A stretch of DNA of 64,000 nucleotides. It comes from Egaibacter danicus (GTDB lineage: Bacteria; Pseudomonadota; Gammaproteobacteria; Burkholderiales; Burkholderiaceae_C). The translations under genes were made by a program, and so were the position numbers. The DNA lies in assembly GCA_016707075.1 (NCBI GenBank), contig JADJII010000005.1, positions 186,001 through 250,000 on the forward strand, written 5' to 3'. Positions within the stretch are counted from its first letter, which is position 1, and the number at the start of each line of letters is the position of its first letter. The notes under the pieces were generated by a model. The model was not told the origin of the DNA, searched no databases, and saw nothing but the letters and a program-made list of their open reading frames with translations. Shown here one piece after another: positions 34,658 to 42,728 of this stretch.

Positions 34658-35560
34658 GTCCATCGCCGCCAGCCACTGCGCCCAGAAATCAATGCAGGCC
34701 CGGATCTTGGGCAGGCGGTGACGCTCCTTCAGCATCACCGCGTAAATCGGCACCGGCGGGCTGACAAAGTACGCTTGCAATAGCGGCACCAGTTGCCCGC
34801 TGCGCACCAGCGGCCGGGCCATCAGGTCGTGCAGGCGCGCAATGCCCACACCGTGCTGCACCAGAGCCATCGTCACGGCCGAGTTGTCGGTTCGCGTGTG
34901 TCCCTCCGCCAGAAATTCTTCCACGCCCTTGCGCGTGGTTGTGGGGGTCAGCGGCCAGTGGTTCAACTGCGGGCTGGCGCTGTTGGCCAGCAGGCGGTGG
35001 TTTTTCAGGTCGTCCGGATGCCGGGGCGTGCCCCAGCGGGCGAGGTACGCGGGCGAGGCATAGACCGAACGGCTGTAGTCACCAATCTGGCGTGCCACCA
35101 GGGTCTCGCTGCTGGGCGTACCGGTGCGGATGGCGATGTCGATGCCGTCGCGCGCCATGTCGGCCATGCGGTCATCGGCGTTGATGTCGATGTGCAGCGC
35201 CGGGTACTGCTCGTACAGGCTGTTCAGGCTGGGCGCCATCACGTGCTCGGCCAGCAGCGGGCTCACGCTGATGCGTACCCAGCCGCTGGGGCCGCTTATC
35301 TTGCCGGTCAGCTCGCTGCTCAGCTCGGCCGTGGTGTCCAGCAGGCGTCTGCCATGTGCCAGAAAGGTGTCGCCCTCGTCGGTGAGGCTCAGGCCGTGCG
35401 TGCTGCGGTGAAGCAGCCGCACATTGGCGGCCGCCTCCAGCCGAGCCAGCGAGCGCGTGACCTGGCTCACCGGCACATCACGCTCGCGGGCGGCGGCAGA
35501 CAGGCTGCCCAGTTCGGCAATGCGGGCGAACAGGGCGACGTCATCAAGCTGGAGTTGCAT
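34628..35560 (-). CDS. LysR-family transcriptional regulator
   Basis: A 310-residue regulator: winged helix-turn-helix in LFARIAELGSLSAAARERDVPVSQVTRSLARLE, then a co-inducer domain with the KISGPSGWVRISVSPLLAEH hinge typical of the CrgA/DmlR subgroup. ATG 35560 gives the conserved start; the frame extends upstream without homology. It is divergent from the small gene at 35690 and the tautomerase, which it may regulate. Confidence 0.9.
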   Translation of the reverse strand: MQLQLDDVALFARIAELGSLSAAARERDVPVSQVTRSLARLEAAANVRLLHRSTHGLSLTDEGDTFLAHGRRLLDTTAELSSELTGKISGPSGWVRISVSPLLAEHVMAPSLNSLYEQYPALHIDINADDRMADMARDGIDIAIRTGTPSSETLVARQIGDYSRSVYASPAYLARWGTPRHPDDLKNHRLLANSASPQLNHWPLTPTTTRKGVEEFLAEGHTRTDNSAVTMALVQHGVGIARLHDLMARPLVRSGQLVPLLQAYFVSPPVPIYAVMLKERHRLPKIRACIDFWAQWLAAMDSGAGNAVAA

Positions 35561-35689
35561 GAACGAATTTTGGCTTGGTTTTGCAAATAACGCAAAACCA
35601 ATGTGGATTTTTTGCTGTTTCCGATAGCTCGTTAAGCCAATAAAGTTCAAACCGTCGCTGGTCCCGCGATCAACCCACAGGAGCTCACC

Positions 35690-35938
35690 ATGTTTGCCCA
35701 CCTTCCCGATGCCGCCACACAAACGCGCCTGCACGATCTGGCCAAAGCGGAAGCCACCCGGCTGCGCAACGAGGCTGTTGACGATTTCTGGCGCGGTGCC
35801 GACGCGGTGTTGCTGCGCAGCCTGAGAGCGGGGCAGGCCTCGGTTGAACGCAGCGCTGCACGACTGAAAGCCCGTCTGGCGCGCCATGTGCACGGCCGCT
35901 CGACGGGGTGCCCGTCCCCTCTCGATTCAGGAGTCTGA
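35690..35938 (+). CDS. Hypothetical small helical protein
   Basis: An 82-residue protein with no membrane span. It is rich in Ala, Arg and Leu and predicted helical (LHDLAKAEATRLRNEAVDDFWRGADAVLLRS). A GGAGCTC ribosome site lies just before the ATG, and its stop is 2 bp before the tautomerase start, so translation of the two is coupled. I do not recognise the family. Confidence 0.75.
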   Translation: MFAHLPDAATQTRLHDLAKAEATRLRNEAVDDFWRGADAVLLRSLRAGQASVERSAARLKARLARHVHGRSTGCPSPLDSGV

Positions 35939-35940
35939 AC

Positions 35941-36375
35941 ATGCCCACCTTGAACCTCAAAATCTCCCCGTTGCAAAACCCGCCGCGTTACCGGTCGCTG
36001 GCCGCCGCGCTCACCCGCCTGACAGCGCTGCACCTGGGCAAACGCCCGGAGGTCACCGCCGTGATGATCGACGACTTGCCGGCCGCGCGCTGGCACATTG
36101 GCGGCGCGGATGTGACCGGCCCCACGGCGTTTCTGGAAATCAGCATCACCGCAGGCACCAATACGCCGCAGGAGAAAGCTGCCTTCATTGCCGCAGCGTT
36201 TGACGAACTGCAAAACCAGCTCGGTTTGGGCCAGCCACTGGCGACTGCCAGCTATGTCATCGTGCGCGAGTTACTCGCTACAGATTGGGGTTATGGCGGA
36301 CAGACGCAGGCGGCGCGCCGACAGGCCCGTGCGCCCCAGGAGCAAACCGGTTCCGAGGTACCGCAACCCTCCTGA
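35941..36375 (+). CDS. Tautomerase-superfamily (4-oxalocrotonate tautomerase-like) protein
   Basis: A 144-residue protein beginning MPTLNLKIS, so that removal of Met exposes the catalytic Pro1 of the tautomerase superfamily. The segment RPEVTAVMIDDLPAARWHIGG and the C-terminal ASYVIVRELLATDWGYGGQTQAARR resemble the longer, two-motif tautomerases. The start at 35941 is chosen because it yields Pro1 and follows a CAGGAG ribosome site. It is coupled to the small upstream gene. Confidence 0.85.
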   Translation: MPTLNLKISPLQNPPRYRSLAAALTRLTALHLGKRPEVTAVMIDDLPAARWHIGGADVTGPTAFLEISITAGTNTPQEKAAFIAAAFDELQNQLGLGQPLATASYVIVRELLATDWGYGGQTQAARRQARAPQEQTGSEVPQPS

Positions 36376-36461
36376 CACACCGTTGTCAGCAGCCCTGGCG
36401 CAGTATCACGGCTCCCTCAACTACCAAGTTAATCACTTGGTTAACCACTCAGGAGTTTCCC

Positions 36462-36845
36462 GTGAAAAATGCAATCAGCTGGTTTGAAATCCCCGTCACC
36501 CACCTGGACAAAGCCCAGGCTTTTTACGAGGCCACACTGGCTTGCCAGATGCGCCGCGAGGCGATGGGTCCGTCGGACGGCGCGGTGTTCCCCTATGACA
36601 GCGATGAGGCGAACGGCGGCATTGGTGGGGCGCTGTTGTGCGGGCCTACCGCGCCGCCGCCCGGTGCGACCGGCACGCTCGTGTATCTGGATGCTTCGCC
36701 ATCGCTGGACGCCGCGCTCAAGCGGGCCGTGGCGGCCGGTGGGCGCGTGGCGCTGCCGCGGCAGGCCCTGCCCCCGGGTCTGGGTTTCTTTGCCCACATC
36801 ACCGATCTGGATGGCAACCGGGTTGGTTTGCACGCACTGGCCTGA
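36462..36845 (+). CDS. VOC-family protein
   Basis: A 127-residue single-module VOC protein: NAISWFEIPVTHLDKAQAFYEATL at the N-terminus, TLVYLDASPSLDAALKRAVAAGGRV in the middle and FAHITDLDGNRVGLHA at the end. GTG 36462 has an AGGAG ribosome site 6 bp upstream. In related bacteria such genes often lie next to a YafY-type WYL regulator. Here the probable partner at 47461 is separated by the 10 kb Rhs island, with only a scrap of its 5' end left at 36965. Confidence 0.88.
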   Translation: MKNAISWFEIPVTHLDKAQAFYEATLACQMRREAMGPSDGAVFPYDSDEANGGIGGALLCGPTAPPPGATGTLVYLDASPSLDAALKRAVAAGGRVALPRQALPPGLGFFAHITDLDGNRVGLHALA

Positions 36846-36891
36846 AGCGCAGGTCCGGCATGAGGAGTAAGGCATGGGGTGTGGTGTTGTA

Positions 36892-36960
36892 TGCTATATT
36901 TTTAATAGCTATTCACGCATATTACACAAGGGCTGAAGGCTTAAAACTCCCCTAAAATAG
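36892..36960 (+). repeat. Dispersed element at the left edge of the Rhs island
   Basis: GCTATATTTTTAATAGCTAT, TCACGCATATTACACAAGGG, CTGAAGGCTTAAAA and CCTAAAATAG closely match the copy at 47388, which precedes the intact WYL gene. Together with the WYL start it forms one of two ~120 bp direct repeats around the island. Confidence 0.85.
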
Positions 36961-36964
36961 ATCT

Positions 36965-37057
36965 ATGCGCCGTGCCGACCGCCTGTTTCAAATCGTTCAG
37001 CTCATCCGGGGCCGTATAAGCCACCGTCGGTTCACTCTTGAACACCCGCTGGCCTAA
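36965..37057 (+). pseudogene. Truncated 5' end of WYL-regulator gene fused to Rhs sequence
   Basis: The first 17 codons give MRRADRLFQIVQLIRGR, identical in protein to the start of the intact WYL gene at 47461. The reading then enters antisense Rhs sequence and stops after 30 residues. Over codons 1-14 the two copies differ at five positions, all synonymous. The switch lies in CTCATCCGGGGCCGTAT, where WYL and Rhs sequences are nearly identical. Confidence 0.85.
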
Positions 37058-37334
37058 CGCATTGTGCAAATACGTGATCTTGGAGGCTTCTGCGCTTTGA
37101 CTCACCAATACCTTGGCCAGCCGGTTACTGGCATCGTTTCAACAGGCGCAGCCCATCACTGGTCAGATTGCCTGCAGCATCCAGACCGTAATTGATCTGC
37201 GTGGTGGTGCTGGAGACCGTTCGGGTGCCGACGGTCAATCGGTTGCGATTGATTGAACATCTCTTTTGATCGCGCGCCCTCGAACTCACGCATGAACGCT
37301 TGTGAAGATGAAAAGAGCTGTTTTTAAGCATCAA
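37010..37334 (-). pseudogene. Short Rhs core fragment (leftmost module remnant)
   Basis: On the minus strand this piece starts in the dispersed element (MMLKNSSFHLHKRSCVSSR), passes through the module-specific leader, and enters the Rhs core at TRTVSSTTTQINYGLDAAGN, as at 43900-43700. It contains a small deletion near 37138 and ends at the WYL scrap with no toxin or immunity gene. It looks like the remains of a former module. Confidence 0.8.
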
Positions 37335-37387
37335 ATTGACATCTAGCCCTCGTCGGATATGCGTGAGTAGCTATCTAATTAATAGCG
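37319..37387 (-). repeat. Dispersed element, module boundary 1
   Basis: Minus-strand reading contains TTAATTAGATAGCTACTCAC, GCATATCCGACGAGGGCTAG and CAATTTGATGCTTAAAAA. It provides the ATGATG that opens the fragment to its left. 37388-37450 shows no gene. Confidence 0.85.
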
Positions 37388-37450
37388 TTAAATTGCAACT
37401 ACCTGAGTACTGATGTGGTATTCGAAATGGGTCATGACTCTGATTTATCA

Positions 37451-37900
37451 CTAAGAAGTTTTTGCTTTTGATGCGGCTTCACACATCTCGGCATCTGCCG
37501 ACCAACCAGTGATTGACACCCCCAAAACGATTTGAAGAGGTTGAGGGTTGATGGTTTCTAACCAAATAAATCTAGCCTTCTCAGTTCTATGACAAGAGAT
37601 TCTTTGCTTGGTCACTTCGGTAACTTTTCTTTCGTACCCGAGGGTTGATGCAAGGAGATCAAATTTTTCAGAGACCGCCTTGGCTGCTGCACCATCGTAG
37701 GCCACCGAAGCTGAAACTGAGGATGCCTTTGCCGTAACTGAGGGTTTTTGTGTTGGCTCAAATTGAGCAGCAGATATCGCTGAAGCGATATCTGCTTTAA
37801 CGGCCTCTATGCGGTTTGATACGTTATCGGCACAGCCGAGAGAAATACAACTAACTAACAAGAGTGCTACCGCTCGCAGCCAGAAAAAATCATTTTTCAA
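37451..37900 (-). CDS. Putative lipoprotein in Rhs module C
   Basis: A ~149-residue protein with a lipoprotein signal: hydrophobic FFWLRAVALLLVSCISLGC with lipobox Leu-Gly-Cys near residue 22. The mature part has a short helical segment and a late CHRTEKARFIWLETINPQPLQ stretch; the family is unknown. TTG 37900 overlaps the preceding immunity gene by 11 bp; GTG 37915 is an alternative. It is the third gene of an overlapping set with a toxin C-terminus and a putative immunity gene, so it may help protect the envelope. Composition is A+T-rich compared with the core genome. Confidence 0.7.
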   Translation of the reverse strand: MKNDFFWLRAVALLLVSCISLGCADNVSNRIEAVKADIASAISAAQFEPTQKPSVTAKASSVSASVAYDGAAAKAVSEKFDLLASTLGYERKVTEVTKQRISCHRTEKARFIWLETINPQPLQIVLGVSITGWSADAEMCEAASKAKTS

Positions 37901-38189
37901 AGTATGGATCACCACTAGGCCAATACACAACCATGTTCTCAGGCAAGCCTTCAAGAAGACCGTCTAAGAATTTAATAGCCAATGACAAGGCTCCCATAGG
38001 ATCTATGCCACGAATATCTGCCAGCCGTCCCAAATACCCGTAGATTGCTACAGGACAGGCAGCTTCCATCTCTGGTTCAGTCCAATATGGACAACCAATC
38101 ACAAGACGAATTTCACCTTTTCTATCTGCACTGATGTCATGCAGAACCAATCGTCTTTCTACGATGCTAGGGAAGTCATTTTCAGTCAT
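37890..38189 (-). CDS. Putative immunity protein of Rhs module C (DUF6968-like)
   Basis: A 99-residue cytoplasmic protein with no signal or membrane span: MTENDFPSIVERRLVLHDIS..., GEIRLVIGCPYWTEPE, and DPMGALSLAIKFLDGLLEGL. This arrangement recalls DUF6968, a small family found beside toxins; that match is from memory. Its ATG overlaps the stop of the Rhs C-terminal gene by 4 bp (ATGA), the usual coupling of toxin and immunity genes. A longer frame start (38282) lies wholly inside the toxin gene and is rejected. Confidence 0.75.
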   Translation of the reverse strand: MTENDFPSIVERRLVLHDISADRKGEIRLVIGCPYWTEPEMEAACPVAIYGYLGRLADIRGIDPMGALSLAIKFLDGLLEGLPENMVVYWPSGDPYFEK

Positions 38190-39139
38190 CGGCAATTCTT
38201 CTTTAAGCAATCTCCGTATTCGTTCGCCGCACGTGCATAGCACGCTTGACGAGCCGTCGGGGTTGCACTGGTTAACTGACACACCTTGATTTGAGCATCA
38301 TACGTAGCTGAACACTTGTCTCTAGCCTCTTTGTCGGCACCAGAGGTATCAGTAGGGTTGTAGGGTGGATATGACGGCCAACTTTGTTCTGGCACTCCGG
38401 TGCCAGACGAACGCGATTCCGCCCAGTTTTTCACAGCGTCCCGGCACCCGGGCGTCAGTGCACAGCCAACGATCACGATCGGCACGATGACTGGAAGCGT
38501 TTGTGCCTGCAACCCCATCGGGTCAGTGAACCCCAGTGGGTTTCCGCCCACGTATGCGTACGTGTTCCAACCGCCAGCAAGACCTATAGGATCGCTCTGG
38601 CTATATCTTCCCTGAGCAGGCTGATAACTCCTGAACCCGTTGTAACTAAGATTCGATTCCTCATCAAAATACTGCCCCGGATAGCGCAGATTCACTTCAA
38701 GTGCCGCCGCAGTAGCCTTCAGCAGTTGCGGCTGATTCGTAATAGCCGCCCTTGGATTAGGCGTCGCCTTCAGAATGCCAGTCGGCTTGTTCTCCCCAAA
38801 CGCCGAGTAAGGCCACTGCCACACCGGTTTGTTCGTGTCATCGGTGATCAGCCTTGGGGTGTTGATGTGATCCGCATGAACCGCGTAGAACCGCCCACCC
38901 TTGTAAATCCCGATCGGAATGCTTTGCCCGTCTTCCGTGGGCAGCCAGATGTATTCAATCCGTCCCGCACTCCTGGTCCCCCCATTGCCGTATTCCCCCA
39001 GCAGATTCGGCGTTGATCCCAAATTCGCTTCGTCATACACATAACCCGCCCCAGTTGCTTGACCGCGCCTGCAGCCACGAGTTCTTTTGAGCCAGGTGAT
39101 GAAGTCCGCCACGGCCCCATCCGGGGCCGTATACGCCAC
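38186..39139 (-). CDS. Orphan Rhs C-terminal module C: core piece plus toxin-like domain
   Basis: A 317-residue reading frame. Residues ~1-210 are almost the same as the Rhs core of the long gene (IEYIWLPTEDGQSIPIG, NLRYPGQYFDEESNLSYNGFRSYQPAQGRYSQSDPIGLAGG) and end in NPLGFTDPMGL, the normal junction to variable toxins. The unique C-terminus (~105 residues) has a hydrophobic stretch PVIVPIVIVGCAL and then a Cys-rich end (KCSATYDAQIKVCQ, ARQACYARAANEYGDCLKKNC). I recall similar endings in other Rhs tips but know no activity. The upstream core (39140-39886) is broken by indels, so expression may need recombination into the long gene. Confidence 0.8.
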   Translation of the reverse strand: MAYTAPDGAVADFITWLKRTRGCRRGQATGAGYVYDEANLGSTPNLLGEYGNGGTRSAGRIEYIWLPTEDGQSIPIGIYKGGRFYAVHADHINTPRLITDDTNKPVWQWPYSAFGENKPTGILKATPNPRAAITNQPQLLKATAAALEVNLRYPGQYFDEESNLSYNGFRSYQPAQGRYSQSDPIGLAGGWNTYAYVGGNPLGFTDPMGLQAQTLPVIVPIVIVGCALTPGCRDAVKNWAESRSSGTGVPEQSWPSYPPYNPTDTSGADKEARDKCSATYDAQIKVCQLTSATPTARQACYARAANEYGDCLKKNCR

Positions 39140-39886
39140 CGTCGGTTCACTCTTGAAGACCCGCTGGCCTAACGCGTTGCAAATACGTGATCTTGGGCTG
39201 CGTTCTGGCTGACCAGCACCTTGGCCAGCCGGTTACTGGCATGTATTCAAACACGCACCGTCACTGGTAGATGCCGCGCATCCAGACCGTAACCGATCTG
39301 GCAGGTGCTGGAGACCGGTTGTGCCTTGGTGCCAACCAGTGTTGGAAACCCGCGCTTGCTCTGGCCACATCCACATTCAAACCTGGCTGGCGGTCTTGCT
39401 GTAGTCCGCTTCATCGAAGTCACCATCCAGATCGTGTCGGATGGGTGGACAGCGGTCACCTGTTGCTGTTGGCGTCATAGCTGTACACCGTGCTGGCGCT
39501 GTTGCCGCCTCGGGTGAAGCTGGTCAGGCGGTTGCGGTTGTCATAAGCTGCCGCCCAGGTCATGGGGGTGGTGAAGGTGCTGGTGGTGGCCACTCCGGTG
39601 ACCGGGTCAGTCGTCACCAGACTGGCCCACAGGTTCTGGGTGATGCTGGTGATGCGGCTGGCCGCGTCATAGCCGTAAGAAGCCAACTCGGTGCTGAGCA
39701 TGCGGCCATCGGTATCAAAGGCTCGGGTGGCGCTGTCGCCACTGGTCCAGTTCCAGCTTTGGGCTGGGCAAGGGCCGTGTAACAGACGGCATGCGAACGC
39801 TTTGCAAGCTTGCGTGACCATACGTTCGCGCAAGAACGCTGGTTGAAACGGAAACGGTGGTTAGAAACGCGATATTTGAGCATCAA
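39140..39886 (-). pseudogene. Degenerate Rhs core fragment of module C
   Basis: On the minus strand the piece opens in the dispersed element (MMLKYRVSNHRFRF). It then shows Rhs sequence such as WNWTSGDSATRAFDTDGRML and YDANSNR in one frame before many small deletions between about 39160 and 39480 destroy all frames. Compared with 43730-44390 of the long gene, the changes are mostly losses of one to a few bases. Decay or poor assembly in a repeat are both possible. Confidence 0.8.
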
Positions 39887-39937
39887 ATTGGCATCCAGCC
39901 CCCGTTGGATATGCGTGAGTAGCTATAAAAATTGCAG
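39876..39937 (-). repeat. Dispersed element, module boundary 2
   Basis: Minus-strand reading gives TAGCTACTCACGCATATCC, GGGGGCTGGATGCCAATTTG and ATGCTC. It marks the 5' border of module C. 39938-40041 shows no gene. Confidence 0.8.
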
Positions 39938-40041
39938 TAAATGATTCTGCCGATGCCAACTTTTTAACCACGAAATCGGACTTGATGGGGTTTGCCACTT
40001 ATTTCATCGATATGAATAACTTGATAGTCATCAGATTCAGG

Positions 40042-40620
40042 TCAATGCGTATGTGAATTCAGGACGTACTCTGCCTGTTTGAAGCCTTTTTCAGCGGCCT
40101 TCTTAAGAAGCTGAATGGCCTCGTCGGTAGGCTGACCGTCTCGAAATAACCGGACTGCATAAAGATAAAGGGTTTCCGGATTCTCTTGCTCAAAGGCACG
40201 CTGATACCACTTTGCCGCTGCAATGTTGTCAGTTGCGTAGTCATACTGGCCAGTCTCATAGTACCAAGCCAAGTGATGTTGAGCCTCACCATATCCACCT
40301 TCAGCCGAGCGCTCCAACCAATAGTTCGCTCGCTCATAGCTTGTAGGCAGAAGATTGCCCCAACGAAACTTACCACTTAGCTCCCATTGAGCTTCTAGAT
40401 CACCCTGTTCAGCAAGCGTCACAAGGCGCTGCATCCAATAAGCGCGACGCGTCGAATTGGCTGGTGTACCTTCACCATTTTCGTGCCAAAGCGCAGCTGT
40501 GAAACACGCAACGGGATCGCCTTCTTGAGCACACTCCTCCATTAAGGGTAATGCACGCTCTGGCTGGTCATTGTCGTAGGCATCCATAGCTTGAAAGAAT
40601 TTTGCAGACCGCTGCATCAC
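40042..40620 (-). CDS. Sel1-repeat protein, putative immunity of Rhs module B
   Basis: A 192-residue cytoplasmic protein built of Sel1-like tetratrico repeats (GDPVACFTAALWHENGEGT, GDLEAQWELSGKFRWGN, GGYGEAQHHLAWYYETGQYD, AAEKGFKQAEYVL). Sel1/TPR superhelices bind other proteins. Its ATG overlaps the stop of the module B toxin frame by 4 bp, so an immunity role is likely by position, though not shown by family. Composition is A+T-rich against the core genome. Confidence 0.8.
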   Translation of the reverse strand: MMQRSAKFFQAMDAYDNDQPERALPLMEECAQEGDPVACFTAALWHENGEGTPANSTRRAYWMQRLVTLAEQGDLEAQWELSGKFRWGNLLPTSYERANYWLERSAEGGYGEAQHHLAWYYETGQYDYATDNIAAAKWYQRAFEQENPETLYLYAVRLFRDGQPTDEAIQLLKKAAEKGFKQAEYVLNSHTH

Positions 40621-41300
40621 TCTTCACTCCCGGCGCGAGGCACGACAACGCGGTTGCCGCCGCGAATTGTTCCGATTTTCATAAGTTGGTTGATCGTAGG
40701 TGCGCCTCGATGGAATACTTGTCGATTGATTTGGTCGAACAGTTTTTTATTGCCCTCAGTCAAGTTCTCACAAGCTTTTTGCATTGTCTTGCTGCGGTCA
40801 TAAATACGCTGATCCTCGGGCGTCAATGGTTTCCATGTCTCGGTAGAAATTCTGGCTACGCGACCGGAGTTATCTTTCACATGAACGTGATAATTTTCAC
40901 CAGGTCCTTGCCGAGCATGCTCTCTACCACCGGCTTGTGGACCCGGATAAGAGTGGATTGTGATGCCGTCACCTTCAAATATTTTCATCAACCCATCTGG
41001 ATCAATGAAACTCAGCGGATTGTTTTCCACATAAGCAAAGCGCGACCAGCCCCCATCCAGCCCAATCGGATCACTCTGCGTGTACCTGCCCTGGCTCGCT
41101 TGGTACGTTCGGAAGTAGTTGTAATTAAGATTGGATTCCTCATCAAAATACTGCCCCGGATATCTAAGATTCACCTCCAACGCAGCCGCAGTAGCCTTGA
41201 GCAACTGAGGCTGATTGGTGATCGCCGCCTTCGGGTTGGTGGTCGCCTCAGAATGCCATCGGCTTGTTCTCCCAAACGCCGAGCAAGGCCACCGCCACAC
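40617..41300 (-). CDS. Orphan Rhs C-terminal module B: core piece plus toxin-like domain
   Basis: A 227-residue frame. Residues ~20-110 match the Rhs core (LEVNLRYPGQYFDEESNLNY, ASQGRYTQSDPIGLDGGWSRFAYVENNPL), ending in SFIDPDGLM, the typical tip junction. The unique ~115-residue tip contains GDGITIHSYPGPQAGGREH, GENYHVHVKDNSGRVARI and a helical, charged end (KACENLTEGNKKLFDQINRQ). The paired histidines in YHVHV suggest a metal or nuclease-type centre, which is speculation. The upstream core is separated by frameshifts near 41300. It is followed at once by the Sel1 gene. Confidence 0.8.
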   Translation of the reverse strand: MWRWPCSAFGRTSRWHSEATTNPKAAITNQPQLLKATAAALEVNLRYPGQYFDEESNLNYNYFRTYQASQGRYTQSDPIGLDGGWSRFAYVENNPLSFIDPDGLMKIFEGDGITIHSYPGPQAGGREHARQGPGENYHVHVKDNSGRVARISTETWKPLTPEDQRIYDRSKTMQKACENLTEGNKKLFDQINRQVFHRGAPTINQLMKIGTIRGGNRVVVPRAGSEE

Positions 41301-41313
41301 CGGTATGTTCGTG

Positions 41314-41937
41314 TCATCGGTGATCAGCCTCGGGGTATTGATGTGATCCGCACGAACAGCATAGAACCGCCCACCCTTGTAAATCCCGATAGGAATGCTT
41401 TGCCCGTCTCCGGCAACCAGATGTACTCAATCCGTCCCGCTCTTGGTGCCCCCATTGCCGTTTCCCCAGCAGATTGGCGTTGCCCCCAGGTTCGCCTCTC
41501 ATCACATAACCCTGCCCCAGGGTTGCATTGACCTGCGCCTGCGCAAACAGCCAGCCGAAGTTCTTTTTGAGCCAGGTGATGAAGTCCGTGCCCAATACGG
41601 CCTCATCCGGTGCCGTATACGCCACCGTCGGTTCACTCTTGAAGACCCGCTGGCCTAACGCGTTGTGCAAATACGTGATCTTGGAGGCTTCGGCGTTCTG
41701 GCTGACCAATACCTTGGCCAGCCGGTTACTGGCATCGTATTCAAACAGCCGCAACCCATCACTGGTCAGATTGCCTGCGGCATCCAGCCCGTAGTTGATC
41801 TGCGTGGTGGTGCTGGAGACCGTCCGGGTGCCGACGGTCAATCGATTGCGATTGATTGAACATCTCTTTTGATCGTGCGCCCTCGAACTCGCGTATGAAC
41901 GTTTGGGAAGGTGAAAAGAGCTATTTTTAGGCATCAA
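41314..41937 (-). pseudogene. Rhs core fragment of module B with small indels
   Basis: It begins in the dispersed element (MMPKNSSFHLPKRSYASSR) with a leader nearly identical to that at 37334, then reads Rhs core TRTVSSTTTQINYGLDAAGNLTSDGLRLFEYDASNRLAKVL... as far as QAQVNATLGQGYV. After this, losses of one or two bases (around 41260, 41405, 41460, 41495) shift the frame relative to the long Rhs gene, and the last ~60 residues are out of frame. Confidence 0.8.
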
Positions 41938-41990
41938 ATTGGCATCCAGCCCTCGTCGGATATGCGTGAGTAGCTATGTAATTAATAGCA
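41922..41990 (-). repeat. Dispersed element, module boundary 3
   Basis: Minus-strand reading: TGCTATTAATTACATAGCTA, CTCACGCATATCCGACGAGG, GCTGGATGCCAATTTGATGC. It is the border between module B and the immunity-like genes of the long Rhs gene and supplies the ATGATG of the fragment to its left. Confidence 0.85.
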
Positions 41991-42018
41991 TTCATGACAC
42001 AAGAGCCTTTGTTATTGA

Positions 42019-42294
42019 CTACAACTCTTTGGACTTCTTCCGATGCTCACCCCGTGCTTTGAAAAATTTCCGTAAACGATGCAGACTGTAAATACAGCCA
42101 ATAATGAACGTGATCAAGAAAAAAGGCAGGTAGGCCACTCCAATAAAGATACTTGGTCTTCCTGTTCGAGAGTAGGAAATCGGAACTCCGCCAACACCTT
42201 CAAGCACAGAAATCATGGCGGTCATAGCCAGCGACACGAATGCTATCGCCAACAAACCAACACCAATTCGAATAATGGTTTTTTTCGACATCAC
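42019..42294 (-). CDS. Small two-span membrane protein behind the long Rhs gene
   Basis: A 91-residue protein with two membrane spans (about residues 8-30 and 50-70) and a basic C-terminal tail (RLRKFFKARGEHRKKSKEL). It starts 10 bp after the stop of the four-span gene upstream of it. The family is unknown. Its position as the last gene of the full Rhs unit makes it an immunity or accessory candidate. Confidence 0.65.
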   Translation of the reverse strand: MMSKKTIIRIGVGLLAIAFVSLAMTAMISVLEGVGGVPISYSRTGRPSIFIGVAYLPFFLITFIIGCIYSLHRLRKFFKARGEHRKKSKEL

Positions 42295-42304
42295 TGCTGC
42301 GTCA

Positions 42305-42718
42305 TCATGAATCAGCGTTGCTTTTGAAACTGGCGCGGAGTGCTGACAAGAAAGACAAATACAGCACCATACCGTCTATCGTACCGATGGCCATACCAAT
42401 AAATCCTTGAGTAGGCGCGGACACTCGGAATCCGAATAGCAGCGTGGCGAACCAGCCACACAGCCAAAGGGCTAGATACAAGTACCTCGCCCAGTTACTG
42501 AAAAACAATAAACCAATCGAGGCAACAAGGAAGCCCACAATGGGTACGTGGGCAATGATCGGGTTTGTCCAATTGGCAATAGCACCATAGCCGTCAAGAG
42601 CCATTAACTTCTCAATCATTGGGTCCGCATACCAAGACGAAAGTGGAAGCAAATATAGCAATAACTGCAAGAACCAATTGCATGTCACTAACACTCGAAA
42701 TAGACGATTCTGATTCAT
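42305..42718 (-). CDS. Four-span membrane protein, putative immunity for the long Rhs gene
   Basis: A 137-residue protein with about four membrane spans (residues ~8-28, 50-70, 74-93, 100-125). It begins 10 bp after the Rhs stop, the usual place of the cognate immunity gene. A membrane immunity protein would suit a toxin acting at the inner membrane or periplasm. No family is recognised. Its base composition is A+T-richer than the Rhs core, as for most tip/immunity genes. Confidence 0.7.
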   Translation of the reverse strand: MNQNRLFRVLVTCNWFLQLLLYLLPLSSWYADPMIEKLMALDGYGAIANWTNPIIAHVPIVGFLVASIGLLFFSNWARYLYLALWLCGWFATLLFGFRVSAPTQGFIGMAIGTIDGMVLYLSFLSALRASFKSNADS

Positions 42719-42728
42719 AAAATTCCTT

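Noticed and set aside
40602..41531. 309-codon plus-strand frame across Rhs module B
   Set aside because: Complement of the Rhs core and tip; the minus-strand frame has the Rhs motifs.
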